Positions 1 to 11,334 of a stretch of 64,000 nt of DNA are shown piece after piece. This stretch comes from Dactylorhiza incarnata (Eukaryota; Streptophyta; Magnoliopsida; Asparagales; Orchidaceae): positions 9,071,001 to 9,135,000 of the forward strand of contig JAWHQI010000028.1 of NCBI GenBank assembly GCA_033032865.1. The letters run 5' to 3'. The number at the start of each line of letters is the position of its first letter. Position 1 is the stretch's first letter. Made by a program: the position numbers and the translations under genes. The notes under the pieces are model-generated. The model did no database searches. It worked only from the letters and a program-made list of their open reading frames with translations, and was not told the origin of the DNA.

Positions 1-584
1 CGGCTTCTTCTTTTCGTTAGTTATGAGAACCCTAAAAACGAAGTCCTATTTATACCCAAAGGATAAACAGCTTCTAGAAGAATCGCTATCCGCAGACCAC
101 ACATCAGAATAAGGGCTTATGTTACAATTCGTCGGAATTCCACGGAAGATCATTCGTCGAGATTTCACGGGACAATCCGACGAATCCGACGAATCAGATC
201 AGATGGCAACATTTGCCGAGAAAATGATCTCTGTAACAATTCGTCGAGTCTTCACGGGACAACCCGACGAATCCCGACGAATCCAGACAGACGACAACAT
301 TTTGTCGAATGAAGGGTTTCTGTAATAATTCGTCGAGTGTTCACGGGACAATCCGACGAATCCCGACGAATCCGACGAATTCTATCCGTGTAAACCCGAC
401 GAATTCAGACAGCAACAACCTGCTGGATTTCCCCATTCTATATATGGTGATTGGTAACATTTACCAACACAGTCAATCTACCAACTTCTCCACATGCTCT
501 TATGTGCGTACCTGCAGGCTCATATCGCGTTGGCAGTGAGATTACATGTTTGACCACTTCTAGATCACAACGGCAACTCCAACA
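1..584 (-). repeat. E1: copia-type LTR, cut by the window start
   Basis: Read on the minus strand this LTR begins TGTTGGAG at 584 and matches the start of the LTR at 62792-63774 in opposite orientation. Shared landmarks are the TTCGTCGG/CCGACGAA repeat units at about 127-410, a TATA box (complement of 47-62) and the segment just after it. No polypurine tract lies at 585 onward, so this is a 5' LTR whose element runs off the left edge, or a solo LTR. It lies in the internal tail of A1. The far LTR end and the TSD are not visible. Confidence 0.85.
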
Positions 585-696
585 TCATCATGTTTATCAT
601 ATACTATAGTGGCACTATCATCTTGCTTATCATATACTATAAACACTATTGTTGATTTCTTGGTAAGAAGATTTGTTATTATCAAAAGGGGGGGAT
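585..696 (+). other. A1 internal tail with polypurine tract
   Basis: This short stretch precedes the LTR start at 697 and ends with a polypurine tract (683-695, AAAAGGGGGGGA), where plus-strand DNA synthesis of a retroelement begins. It shows that the LTR at 697 is a 3' LTR on the plus strand. Two copies of a TTATCATATACTATA motif lie about 32 bp apart near 594 and 625. The rest of the A1 interior is not visible; E1 occupies the expected place. No coding sequence is seen. Confidence 0.7.
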
Positions 697-1108
697 TGTT
701 GGACATGTGTGTCACATCCCTTTATTTGAGAATAACAAATCCCAAATTGTATTTGATCTTGTATTTTGTGTGTTTAGAGTATGCTGGAACTATAGGTGCA
801 ATACTCCTTAGGTATAAAACAGATTGGAGATGATTCTCTGGAAAGATAGCTAACGCTCGCGTTAGTAGTTAACGCCCAGCGTTATCAACCGCTGAGAAGA
901 AAACCGCTGAGAAGGAATGCCGTCGAGAACAAAGCCGTCGAGTTGCGTTCGACGAAAGAGAGCTAACGCTCGCGGTACCTGTTAACGCCCCGCATTAACA
1001 AGAGGAGGAATGTCGTCGAGTTGAGGTCGATGAATCTGCGTTCGACGAACTTGGAGTTCCGTTCGACGAATTTGCCTGCGTTCGACGAAAATTTCGTTCG
1101 ACGAATTT
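697..1108 (+). repeat. A1: Sirevirus-like copia 3' LTR, first part (U3)
   Basis: The LTR starts TGTTGGAC at 697, directly after the polypurine tract. Its first 80 bp resemble the A2 LTR start (both contain GAGAATAACAAATCC followed by GTATTTGATCTTGT). Palindromic units of the TAACGC..GCGTTA type lie at 848-888 and 957-1000, followed by TTCGACGAA units to about 1108. The LTR stops abruptly at about 1105-1110 where the pol sequence of D begins, and resumes at about 5406. A TATA-like GGTATAAAAC lies at 811-820. Confidence 0.8.
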
Positions 1109-1669
1109 CCCATGCCTAAAGAGGTAACCATCCTTGATAACGAACGCAGTAATAGTGGTGGGGGAACTATCCTGGGCAGAAAGATAAGAATCCTGAAAAT
1201 CCGGGCATGTAGCATACTCATCTTTGATTCGCTCGAATCCGACAACGTTAACCTCCATAGTGGTGACTAAAAAGGCTAGGCGACTAAGAGCGTCCGCAAC
1301 CCGATTGTCCGCTCCCTTAAGATGTTTGAGATTAAACGTGTAACCCTGTAGGAAGGATACCCACTTGGCGTGACGTGGGCTGATTTTATGTTGGCCATTG
1401 ATAAATCGTAAAGCTTCATGATCGGAGAGGATCATGAACTCCTTAGAGAGGAGATAATGCCGCCAGTGGTGCAAGCATCTAATGACCGCATAAAATTCCC
1501 TATCATAGTTGGAATAATTCAATTTAGCGCCCGCCAGCTTTTCACTAAAGAAACTCACAGGGTGCCCTTCCTGACTCAAGACACCTCCTATTCCCACGCC
1601 CGAAGCGTCACAAGTAAGCTCAAAGACTTTCGAGAAGTTAGGTAGACGTAAGACGGGTGCATCAGTCAT
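1109..1669 (-). pseudogene. D pol: RNase H fragment
   Basis: This is the RNase H domain that degrades the RNA strand during reverse transcription. It opens with the connection region (TDAPVLRLPNF), then CDASGVGIGGVLSQEG with the first catalytic Asp, the DREFYAVIRCLHHWRHYL block, SDHEALRFI and the end motif DNRVADALSRL. The frame then runs across the junction near 1108 into the TTCGTCGAACG repeats of the A1 LTR, so its last residues up to 995 are not pol. Integrase is absent. It is out of frame with the reverse transcriptase upstream; the frame change lies near 1735. Confidence 0.85.
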
Positions 1670-2439
1670 AAGCTTTTTGATGCGTTGGAAAGCGAAGGTG
1701 GCGGACTTCGTCCAAGTAAACTCACCCTTTTCATGCAGTCACTAATGGGGGCCATGATACTGCTAAAGTCTTTGATGAAACGACGATAGAAAGTTGCCAA
1801 CCCATGGAAGCTCCTCACCTCACGTATCGTGGTCGGCACGGGCCAGTCCTTAATCACCTTAACCTTGCTAGGGTCGACTCTAATGCCCTCCGTTCCAATG
1901 ATATAACCTAAAAACTCTACCTCTGTAACATGGAACGTGCATTTCTTGAGGTTCAGAAATAAAATTTCCTTCCGTAGGGTGGAAAGAACCACTCTCATGT
2001 GGGAGATGTGCTCGGTGGTTGTAGTGCTGTAAACCAAGATGTCATCGAAGTAGACAACTACGAACTTCCCCATGAATGGGTGAAAGACATGCGTCATCAT
2101 CCGGGAGAATGTGCTGGGGGCATTGGATAGCCCGAAGGGCATCACAAGCCACTCGTATAACCCGTCCTTAGACTTGAACGTTGTTTTCCATTCATCTCCC
2201 TCGCGGATCCTTATCTGGTGATAGCCGCTCCGTAAATCTAACTTAGAAAATATCGTGGCGCCAGACAAGACATCGAGAAGGTCATCTAAGCGCGGTATAG
2301 GAAATCGGTACTTGATGGTGATTTTGTTGATAGCGCGGCTATCAACACATATTCGCCACGTACCATCCTTCTTGGGGGCAAGAAGGGCTGGCACCGCACA
2401 AGGACTCATGCTAGTCCTGATGAATCCTTTTTTCATCAA
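1666..2439 (-). pseudogene. D pol: reverse transcriptase fragment
   Basis: This is the reverse transcriptase palm and fingers of a Ty3/gypsy polyprotein. Visible blocks in order are [49 protein letters not shown] (first catalytic Asp), [14 protein letters not shown] and [11 protein letters not shown] (catalytic Asp pair), then NLKKCTF and FLGYIIG. The frame is open for about 258 codons and is lost after ISDCMK near 1735, where one or more inserted or deleted bases move the RNase H to another frame. It acts in cytoplasmic particles to copy element RNA. Confidence 0.9.
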
Positions 2440-2870
2440 ATCCTCGATCTGAGTCTGCAGCTCTTTGTGGGCCGCGGGATGAAGCCTATAGTGGGGTTGG
2501 TTCGGTGGTCAGATTTACGCTTAACGGCGTTTTCAGAGATAACATTCACACAGCTACCGCTATCTATAATGAGTTTGCATAGCTTGTCACCGCTCTTAAA
2601 GATCAGAGAAAAGATACTCGTCCTTCTCCAGTCATCTAGTGGACGTGGAGTGGTCAGAATACAACGCATCACCATGAGGGGGGGATCGTCTTCCAAATCG
2701 CTTGGGACCCCTTCGGGGTCGCTCTCAGCGGCCTCATACACATATTCAGTAGAATCGGCGGCCATGTCTAAGAGGGCAATGACCTTAGTCTTAGTTGGGC
2801 ATTCAAAGGCATAGTGGCCTTGAACGCCGCACGAATAACAGGTGGTATTGGCTTACTAACCTTCCCAATG
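2436..2870 (-). pseudogene. D: gag zinc knuckle and protease
   Basis: In this frame the sequence gives a CCHC zinc knuckle (CYSCGVQGHYAFEC, about 2805-2850), then an acidic linker and the aspartic protease motif IIDSGSCVNVIS, which holds the catalytic Asp-Ser-Gly. The gag capsid ORF is in another frame, so a shift near 2860 separates capsid from knuckle. The downstream link to reverse transcriptase overlaps by a few bases in yet another frame. The protease would cleave the polyprotein; as it stands the reading frame is broken on both sides. Confidence 0.75.
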
Positions 2871-3826
2871 GGAACACGCTCACTCGTGGGGTTCCGGGTG
2901 TTCCTAGCGGTGATCACGACTGATTTAGACTCAGTGGTTCTAGACTTTCCCCTGTCTGGATAGGTGGAAGAAGACGCTCCAACGGTGGTCTTATTCCTCG
3001 TGTGGGAATAACGGGAGTGAGCCTTGGCGGCTAAGTGTTTTTCAATGTCTAGAGCGGCATTGAAAGTCGTGTTCAGATCTGTGTGCCCATAGCGCAAGAG
3101 CTTCCGCTGGATATCGGGTTGAAGCCCCTTGCGAAACCTGGATAATGTGACCTCTGGGGGTTCCCTAAGCTCGCAACACACCATACGGTCCTTCAACTCT
3201 CCCATATACTCGGCCACCGATTTTGAACCTTGCCGCAGGGTGGCTAGTTCATCGAACATTTGGGTTCGGTGGTAAGCGGGAACGTATTGGTCGGTGAGCA
3301 AATTTTTCATCACCGCCCATCCGATAGGTGGGACTTCCTGTCCGGCTCCCAATCTCCTTTCCTCATTCAGCCAAAAGATTTTCGCTCGATCTGTCAGCTT
3401 CATGCGGGCGACTTGGACCTTTTGGAGATCCGTGAGATTGTGCCATTGATAGTAACATTCCATGTCAACTACCCAGCTAAGGAAGACCTGGGGGTCTCCC
3501 ATGCCATCGTAGGTGGGGGCATCAATCTTGATGGCTCTAGTGATATCGAAACCACGCTCGGGGCGGCGTTCTCGAGGAGGCACTCGGGGATAGCCCCCAT
3601 CAGAATCCGAATCAGTGACCGGTTGGTGCCGGTTGGGTCCCTCATCATCACCGGGTGGTGGTGGTGGCCCCCCTTGATTACGTAAGATTTGTTCTAACAT
3701 TGTCCTAAGTTCAGTCATCTCAGTACGTAGACCCGCTATGGCCGCGGTGTTGGGATCATTGGGCTGATTAGCAGCCATCCTAGACGTAGACGGTATCGTG
3801 TACTCCGTTCCTAGCCTAGTGGGCAT
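2768..3826 (-). pseudogene. D gag: capsid protein, frameshifted
   Basis: The gag (retrotrans_gag) capsid forms the virus-like particle. The ORF starts with ATG at 3826. Its N-terminus contains a predicted coiled stretch (LRTEMTELRTMLEQIL) and a proline-rich linker. The capsid core follows: VFLSWVVDMECYYQW, LTDRAKIFWL, KNLLTDQYVP, LRQGSKSVAEYMGELKD and FRKGLQPDIQ. The expected zinc knuckle does not follow in this frame but in the neighbouring one near 2850, so a frameshift near 2860 removes it. The upstream leader (3827-4245) shows no ORF of note. Confidence 0.85.
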
Positions 3827-4245
3827 TCGGGTTCAGGACATTTAGGAAGGTGATTTTTCCTAGGGCTGTAGCTAGATTGAACATAAGAAATTTTTTTGTA
3901 TAGATTCCTGATGTGCGTAACACGTAGCTCGTTAAAAAAAAAATTGAATTTTGAAAAAATTTTCAGATTTCAGGCCGCTATTCGCACACCACCTGGACAG
4001 AATTACGACGGTTCCAATTTTCAGGCCAGTCTAACGAGGTTGAATCGAAAAAGTTTCAGTCTTAATGTTGCTGGAAATACTTTCAGGAAGCTACAGGAAA
4101 AATTTCAGATTTTTCTGACAAGGTTTAATTTTTTTTGAGATTTTGCTAAACGCAGACCAATCCGAAAATTTTCAGATTTTCCTATTGATTAGAACGACCA
4201 ACAAGGATCGCAGCGAGGATGTTTGCAACGTGGGAGTTGAAACAA

Positions 4246-4261
4246 CCTAGCTCTGATACCA
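4246..4261 (-). other. D primer binding site (tRNA-iMet type)
   Basis: On the minus strand this reads TGGTATCAGAGCTAGG, three bases inside the LTR end at 4265. This is the usual plant PBS complementary to initiator methionine tRNA, and it fixes the orientation of D. Confidence 0.85.
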
Positions 4262-4264
4262 AAT

Positions 4265-5405
4265 TGATGTAGGGGTATCGTGACGACGTGGACGTTACGT
4301 TAACGGAAACATATTCATCACAAAAAAGTAAAACAACATAGGAGGGCTCCGACCAAGAGCGAACAAAAAGGGGTCGGTTGGCTCCCAAATCCGATTGAAA
4401 AATAATATGCGGGACTCGATACAACATCCTTAAGACCTACCTCTCCAACAAGCACACAACTCACCGTTAGCCGGACTCGATACAACGTCCTTAAGACCTA
4501 CCTCTCCAACAAGCACACAACTCACCGCACCTACACAAGCATCTATTCCATCAATCGATTTCTTTACAAAACGCAGCGGCAATATTTTGGGAGCGGCGGT
4601 GAACATTTAAGCGATGATTAAGCCCTAGTTGAGATTAACTCCCTTGTTAGCGCTAAGTGCGCCAATCTTGGAGAGCAAACCAAGGTTAGGCCGAGTTTCG
4701 CTGCCGCACCGGATCTACCCGATCCGAACAACAAGAGATTCAATAACAACACTTAGATCTTAGATTTTTGCAAGCGAAGAAATTAAAGCCGCGGATAAAA
4801 CGATTCGACAAAGCCGCCACAAATTAAGGAGTAGCAAGAATCACTAGCAAAGAGAGGGGTTACCCAACCAAGAAGAAGAACACACAAGATAATGGTGGGA
4901 GAATCTCTCTCTCCACGATTCCACCGGCGTCGCACCGAACGGAGTAGCACCCTTTCTTCCTTGGAGTCGCACCGCGGAAGTCTCGCCGGAGTCGCACCGA
5001 AGAGGATGGAGGGAGGCGGTCTTGGAGTCACACCAAGAGAGGGGGGGCGGCAAGAAGGAGGCTCCTCCTTTGGCCGAAATTCTCAAAGAGAGGGGATTAG
5101 GGTTTTAATTTTCAACTCCTCAATTCCTTCATAAAGACTCCCTTAAATAGGAGTTTACACACAATAATAACCATTCATGATGGAGATGAAATCTCATCCA
5201 CCCGCATGGTTAAATACACACCAAAATAAAATTAAAGGTTCCAAATTAAAATTACAACATTTTAATAAATATAAAATTATCATCAAGAAATAATTTTATA
5301 TTTATTAATATAAAATAAAAGTGCATGCATAAAGTTTAAATCTTCAAGGCGGTTTTGGCACGCCGCGGGCGGAGATTATAACGTGGATTTCCAACAGCAT
5401 CATCA
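4265..5405 (-). repeat. D 5' LTR
   Basis: The LTR ends (minus strand) with CCCTACATCA at 4265, next to the PBS. Its start is uncertain by a few bases (5396-5405) because TGTTGG, TGATGC and TGATGATGC are all possible; TGATGATG pairs best with the CATCA end. A CTATTTAAGG motif near 5145-5156 (complement) is a TATA candidate. The LTR contains repeated GAGTCGCACC units near 4928-5028 but, unlike the other families here, no palindrome cluster. The 3' LTR is missing, so LTR identity and TSD cannot be checked. Confidence 0.75.
4412..4533. repeat. Tandem duplication of about 61 bp in the D LTR
   Basis: A unit starting GGACTCGATACAAC at 4412 is repeated at 4473 with very few differences and includes CTCTCCAACAAGCACACAAC. 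It lies in the part of the LTR close to the PBS (R/U5 side). Confidence 0.85.
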
Positions 5406-6389
5406 TGGCGCCTCAGATCTTTGCGGCGCAGCGCCTCGGCAGCCGGGTCATCATCATCAAGGAGTGTCGGAGGGGACGCGCCATCAACCGCAGGCGCTAT
5501 CTTCAAGTTCTATAAATTGATGGGCTCTTTCTCGTTTTTGGCTAATCCATCCCAGAGAGATTGCAAGTTCCACAACTCTATTGTTGTTATGCTGCCGAAG
5601 ATGGATCTCCCACTAAAAGCTTAAGGAGAATTCTGGAGGAGGACAACGTCACGCTACATCCGAAGGATGATCTCTTCAACCTCACTTATGCTACAACGAT
5701 CCTTCATCCTCATCTTCAGAGATCTCATATAGGGAGTTTTATTATTGTTATCTTTATTTTCATTCCATACTTTTTGTAACCGTTTAGAGAATTCGCCTTG
5801 TGTTGGCGACTAGGTTTGGGTAGGACTTAGGGAGGAATTCGCCTTGTGTTGGCGACTAGTTCTAGGTGATTAGATCTAGGGGGTGCTCGAGGCCATATCC
5901 GGGGAAGGATTGGCTAGAGCGGCTTGAGGCCATATCCGGGGAACGATAGGCTAAAGTCAACCGATTTGTGGGGATACAAGTCGGTATAGAAAAGGAAAAG
6001 AGTTTTACATTTGTACGCCTCCGATTTCTAGCGATATTGAAATTAAATTTATGTAAACACTTTTTTTCATATAATATAATCATGTCTCTTTTTGTGTTTA
6101 CTTGATTTCTATCTTTTGGCATAATCTCTATTATATTGGTTACAAAGTTTTCAATTCGTATCACTTTATCTAAATTGTGTATTTAAATCTCTTTCATCAT
6201 AAAATAATTTAGCACTTGTTTCTAAATCTTAAATTGCAAATTACAATATTCTCTTTCTTTAACTAAATTGTTATTTTGCCTTCTCCTATTATAAAACAAT
6301 TTAGTAATAATCATAACATTTATAAAAAAGAATTTTATTCCCTTATTCACCCCCCCCCCCCCCCTCTAAGGGCGCCATAAGATCCAACA
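5406..6389 (+). repeat. A1: Sirevirus-like 3' LTR, second part (R/U5)
   Basis: This continues the A1 LTR beyond the D insertion. It holds the last palindromic piece (GCAGGCGCTATC, about 5490), a TATA box at 5511 and a region matching the reverse complement of the A2 LTR, including two TTGGCGACTAG units near 5803 and 5849 and two GAGGCCATATCCGGGGAA units near 5890 and 5926. It ends with TTATTCAC, a run of C at 6350-6364, CTCTAAGGGCGCC and CCAACA at 6389. The following bases belong to the LTR of C, so A1 inserted into C. Confidence 0.8.
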
Positions 6390-7200
6390 GGAAGAGGCCG
6401 AGGAGGAAGTTTTAGCGTTTGATTTGCAGGAAAACGATGGCCAGAGCTTCTCCTATAGTGGGCGGTGGCGGAGTGACAAAAATGGCGGAGCTGGAGTGGA
6501 AAATGGCGGGCTCGGACTGTCTCTCCGAAAAAGGGCGAATCATGCGACTTTTATAGTAAACAGTCCGAAAAATGGTCACGCACGGTCAAACGCACGACCG
6601 TGCGTGGACCGTGCGTTAATAACGAAGCAGAAAGTCCAGGGAGACGAAGCAGAGCGCCCGTGCATTTTACTCACGCACAGTCGAATCCAACCATGCGTAA
6701 AAACGCACGGGCAAATTCTGAAAGCCAGAATTTCAGCTCACCAGAGGAGCTCGTGCGATTTTACTCACGCACGGGCAAAACCAACCGTGCGTGAACAAAA
6801 TGCACGAGCAAATCCAGATCACCATTTTGAACCACAGATGACCGCGCAAGATCGGAGCAATCGTGCGTCAAGGAAATGCACGACCGTGCGATTCATGCAG
6901 ACATGAAAGTTGTGCAAAATTGGATGAACCGTTCACCTGCACAACAATCAACACAGGAATCACACAGCTAGGAATACCCCTCCAGCTCAATCCAAATACA
7001 GGAAAAGGGTTGGGGAGCACCATGTGCTTACCCCCAATGACATGGAGCGCAATTGCACACCAAAACGGGCCTAACCATTGCACATAGCGTGAAAGTGAAT
7101 ACAAGTGAAATACAAGCGATTATAGCTTGAGAATGAAGTGCACATGAGTGAAAACTAGCCCGGATGAGTCCATAAAATAGTGTAAATATTGGACTCATCA
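6390..7200 (-). repeat. C 3' LTR, 5' portion only
   Basis: On the minus strand the LTR starts TGATGAGTCC at 7200, straight after the polypurine-like AAGTCTGGGGGTG. It matches 21360-22124 closely. U3 holds palindromic units based on ACGCACGGTC/GACCGTGCG at about 6575-6890, and the TATA box CTATAAAAG is the complement of 6548-6556. The remaining LTR, present in the other copy at 20619-21360, is missing because A1 is inserted at 6389/6390. Confidence 0.85.
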
Positions 7201-9134
7201 CACCCCCAGACTTAACCATTTGCTCGTCCCGAGTAAACTATCCCTCAGGCGGACGAGAAAAATGTTAGTTGGCTTAGTAATTGCAAATGCTGAGTACCAT
7301 GCGAAGTCGCATACTCACGCGCATAGAAATACAATAGAGGGAATTTTTAATTATACAAAATAGTTTGTAAAAATCTATGGGCGTAATTATATATTATTTC
7401 TACTCAAAAGTTGAATCTCGGTGAATCGTCCGGCCATGCGTAGGAAGAAAGTAAACTGATCGCTGAGGCGAGTATTGCTCAATATCGGTACTCGGAACAA
7501 GCTCCATTGAAATCCATCAATGTCGGTGACCATAAACTCACCCGGTCACACTCTCTTCACGACGCTAGTTCGGTTCATTGCGTGAGTCAGTAGGACTTTA
7601 GGATAGATACGAGGCTAGGGATGCGGTAGGATATACAATGATAAACTTGAAGGCTTACGCACCTAACCCAAATGAGCTCATGCAAAAGAGCTAACCAGGC
7701 AGCCACTAAAAGCGTGGGTGCACCACACCCCCAGACTTGCACTTGACAGCATGGGTGTGTGCACCGCCTACCCAAAATACAAATCTCAAACATATTTCAA
7801 TTAAGCTTTTCTTTCAAATTTTCTTCTTCTTTTTCTCTTTTCTTTTTCTTATTTTCTCTTTCATTTTTTTCATCCATTTTCAGCAAAAAAATTTTAAATG
7901 AGCCACATCCACATTTTTTTCAAAATAAATCATTTCATCAACACCCCAAAAACTTAAATTTATAGATCAATAAAGCTTGGGTTTGGGTGTGCGACTAGGA
8001 TTAGCTTTTGTCTTTGGTGAAATGAAGGTGGAGCTTAATCAAGGGACGAGGTAGGCACAAAGGGGCTAGCAAGGATTATGATCGGATCAGTACACAAAGC
8101 TCAACCTGGCCAAAATGAAGGTCTACCTCATGCTCACGCACTGAACTAACTTATACCAATGCTTCAAGAGTCGCTTGGGGGAAGTTCTAAGCCACTGAAA
8201 AAGATAATTCTTCCTTCCGACTCGAGCAATACGAACCAAGCAACCATCTACACACATCCCTACGCTATCGTCGGATCTACACTGGATTCACCACTTTTGA
8301 GTAGAATAAACAATTTTTACGCACATAGAAAAATTACAAAACTATAAGCATAAAGAAAAATTTATTCTACACACAATTCCATGCAAGATGCAAGTACTAG
8401 ACTAGAGCACTACGGGAGTCAACATTTTACTCCTTCTCAAAATCCTAAGCCAGCACAACGATTTTCCCAATCACACAAAAGAAACGAGTTAAACTCGTTA
8501 CGCGCCTACGATTAAGTGCGCTCTCTATTGGGTGTTGTGGTGTGTACTGAAAATGAACAAATAAATAAATGATTGAAAAAAATTATAACTTCTAATATGC
8601 TATGTCATGTGCACGTGCATGTGGGTAACGACAATCTACTCTCCCCCAGACTTAAATCGAAGCATCGCAGAATGTAATACTAACAATTATAAAAGGAGGT
8701 AGGAGGAGAGGTTACCCCATGCTCAAAAATGAGCATACCAGAAGATTGGCGTTAAACTGCAAACTCGGATCTATATGTCTGCCACCAAAGTCGCCACTCC
8801 TACAAAAATAGAATCTCCAATATATGCAGAAACAAAAACAAAATAGCAAAATTGGGTCGTCTCCCATAAGCCCTTTTGTTTACCGTCCTTAAGGTGGACC
8901 AAATACCTGTATTAGCATTATAAAAAGAGAGTTCTATCAATTGTCCAATAAATTACCAAAAGAAACACACAAACACATCTAAAGAGATAGAATAAAGCAA
9001 ACTAAAACAGCAGAACACAAGCCCGGAGACTCCATCACGAATCAGCTATATGCTGATTTGTGATGATTCTCCCCAGCCACACAAGATGGGAAGGGGGTGG
9101 AGGTTTTAGGGCTCAATGGAGATGTCTCTCCCTT
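7201..9134 (-). other. C 3' internal region, non-coding, three PPT-like tracts
   Basis: No credible coding sequence is seen in these 1.9 kb. Three copies of a polypurine motif occur on the minus strand: AAGTCTGGGGGTG at 7201-7213, the same motif at about 7726-7738, and AAGTCTGGGGGAG at about 8641-8653. Only the first abuts an LTR. The part at about 7215-7700 is similar to 54780-55100 in H, with shared phrases such as GAGAGTGTGACCGG and AAAGTCCTACTGA. A CT-rich stretch lies at 7800-7880. Confidence 0.7.
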
Positions 9135-11219
9135 TGTAACACCCCCATCCGTTCAGGAACATAAAGCAGAAGGTCCGGCCGGGCCCCACGCCATATACTA
9201 CTAAACGAACGGGAACGTCACTTAATTGAAACCAAACAACACTAAACAACGAAGCCTAACTCAGAGCATTCTATGCGGAAGTAAAAGAGACAATAAGAAA
9301 CCCCAAAACCCGAACCCGGGTATGTCCACTTCTACTAGATAGGAATAAAATGTTTACAACTTAATATTAGGCACGACGGCCTTACAATTTACCAACATCG
9401 GCACGCAGGCCGGCCATACACGAAAATCAAAAGGAAACATCAAAAGCCTTCGAGGGCCGCAGCAGCACCAGGGCTTCAGCCTGCTAATAGCCCGCTAAGC
9501 TCCGCTCGGTCCAGCACCTGTACAACAAGCCCACCAAAAGCGGTGGCAAAACAGGCAACGGTCAGCTAAAGCTGACCAAATATAACGACCCCACCCCTTC
9601 GAGGGGGTGGCGGTTCTAAGCATCCCTGCAAGACAACTCAGCAGCATATATATATATTTAAGAGTGCGACTACCAAAGCCCACAGAAAACATACATATGC
9701 AATCAACACAAACGTGGGAACTGCCTCCACGTCTCGTGCTCTCAGGCACTCTTTGGTGTACTCCGCCTTCCACCACCATCCTCCCCGGATGGTCTTGCCC
9801 TTCGAGGCGTTAGCCGGTGGCCCGAATACCAGGGCACCCCCGAGCGTCAATTGTGAACAAAGCGTAGTCCGAAGACTCTCTCCCATCGCCTCCCTACAAC
9901 TCCCAGAGACTTACTGTTCGGGAGCTCCGATGGTGTGGTTTCAGGTTCGCCAATGCCCGGTGTTCACACTCTCGTGGTACAACCCGAAGAGCGGGTATGG
10001 CGTTCCCTCAGCCCAGGTATTCTCATTCAGCCGGCTCCACGGGCCGCTAAGACATCCACCAGGACACCCTTACGGGTCGGGCCGACAAGCCTCAGGTCCT
10101 CTCAACAGGTGGGCTCCACAATACACCAGAACTCAGTTCTGGAAAGCTGTCGCCCAGGCGACAGTCAGTGTCGCCTGGCGACAGTGCACATAAACACCAA
10201 TTGGCTCCTAGCTGTGGGTGTTTCCCAGGGCACACCCCCAGGCATTGCTGCACATGCAGTAACACTCCCCCAGCCTCAGCAAGCACAAAAGTCACCAGAC
10301 CCAAGTCTGAGAGCTGTCGCCCGGCGACATCCAATGTCGCCTGGCGACAGTGAGCAGAACCTCACTTCTGCTTCCAATCCTCGGGTGCTCCCCGGGGCAC
10401 ACCCCCGGGCGTTGCTGCGCATGCAGTAGCACTCTCTATTCCTACGTAGCAGGCTATCAACACGGGGTTTTTCCCCCGGCACGCACAACATCAAAAAGCA
10501 ACACCAATCCGGACGAACCGTCCCGGATGGGCTTCACACAGCGCGCCTACGTCCGTTGCACGCACGGACTCTATATGAATGCAAGTTTTGACGGGGATAG
10601 AACGAATCGACCCGTCGGAGGCCACGACCTCACCCTTTTGGGTAGGGGCCTCAAGAATGCAAAGGATGGACTAGAACATGTCCGATTAGGGTTAGGGAAG
10701 ATCGTTACCCTGCGGTGTCGCTTCTGGACCATGGCTTGATTTTCGGTACGGATGGAAAGGAGCGCCTTGCCCTCCTCTACGCGTAGCCACGAACGATGAA
10801 GGAATCCGGCGAGTGTAGCTCCACCAAACCCAAGCTTTAGGCTAGGGTTTCCTATTCCTCTTTCTTCTCCAACTTCTCTCTCTCTCTCTCTCCAAATAAC
10901 CCTTAAGGAATAATGGGAAAGAGGAGGATTTTCGGCCACTTAAGCCTTCTCCCGAGCCACCTAGCCAAAACCAGCCACCAAAGTCCATGGGCAATCAATG
11001 CCCATCAATTCGGCCAAAAAGTCCAAGTTGGAGCTGTCGCCGGCGACAGTGGCTGTCGCCCAGGCGATAGCAACAATGAACCGACATTGACCAGTCAACC
11101 CGTCCGACAGCTCACGGCAGAACCTTCTCCATAGGGCGCTGTCGCCCAGGCGACAGTCACTGTCGCCTGGCGACAGCACAGGATTTCAGAAGTGTGCATT
11201 TCTGAATTGGGGTCTTACA
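9135..11219 (-). repeat. B 3' LTR
   Basis: Minus strand: TGTAAGACCC at 11219 to GGTGTTACA at 9135. Palindromic pairs built from CTGTCGCC and GGCGACAG lie at 11131-11176, 11033-11070, 10313-10351 and 10145-10184. A TATA candidate (complement of 9647-9662, AAATATATATATATG) lies downstream of all of them. A short TC/GA run lies at about 10876-10892. The small ORFs here are not genes. Confidence 0.95.
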
Positions 11220-11334
11220 ACCCTCCCCACCTTATCAAAATTTCGACCCGAAATTTGTAACAATATGCACATATATAAATATATCCTCCAAATGTCTTTA
11301 CACAAGGGGGGGGAAAAAGATAAAGAGGTACACG

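Larger units (their letters stand above)
1109..5405 (-). mobile_element. D: truncated Ty3/gypsy chromovirus
   Basis: Minus-strand element in the order 5' LTR (4265-5405), PBS (4246-4261), gag, protease, reverse transcriptase and RNase H, ending abruptly near 1108. Integrase and the 3' LTR are missing. The phrases [26 protein letters not shown] and ISDCMK, with CDASGVGIGGVLSQ, point to the CRM/Reina side of the chromoviruses rather than Tekay. The element sits inside the A1 LTR, which is also missing sequence at the left junction. Frameshifts in gag and pol make it inactive. The exact lineage is inferred from motifs read by eye. Confidence 0.85.

Noticed and set aside
4265..5405. TSD for D
   Set aside because: The left end of D is truncated, so the flank at 5406 has no partner; no TSD can be claimed.
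10145..10351. Palindromes as intrinsic (hairpin) transcription terminators
   Set aside because: There is no T-tract after the stems and the context is a eukaryotic LTR.
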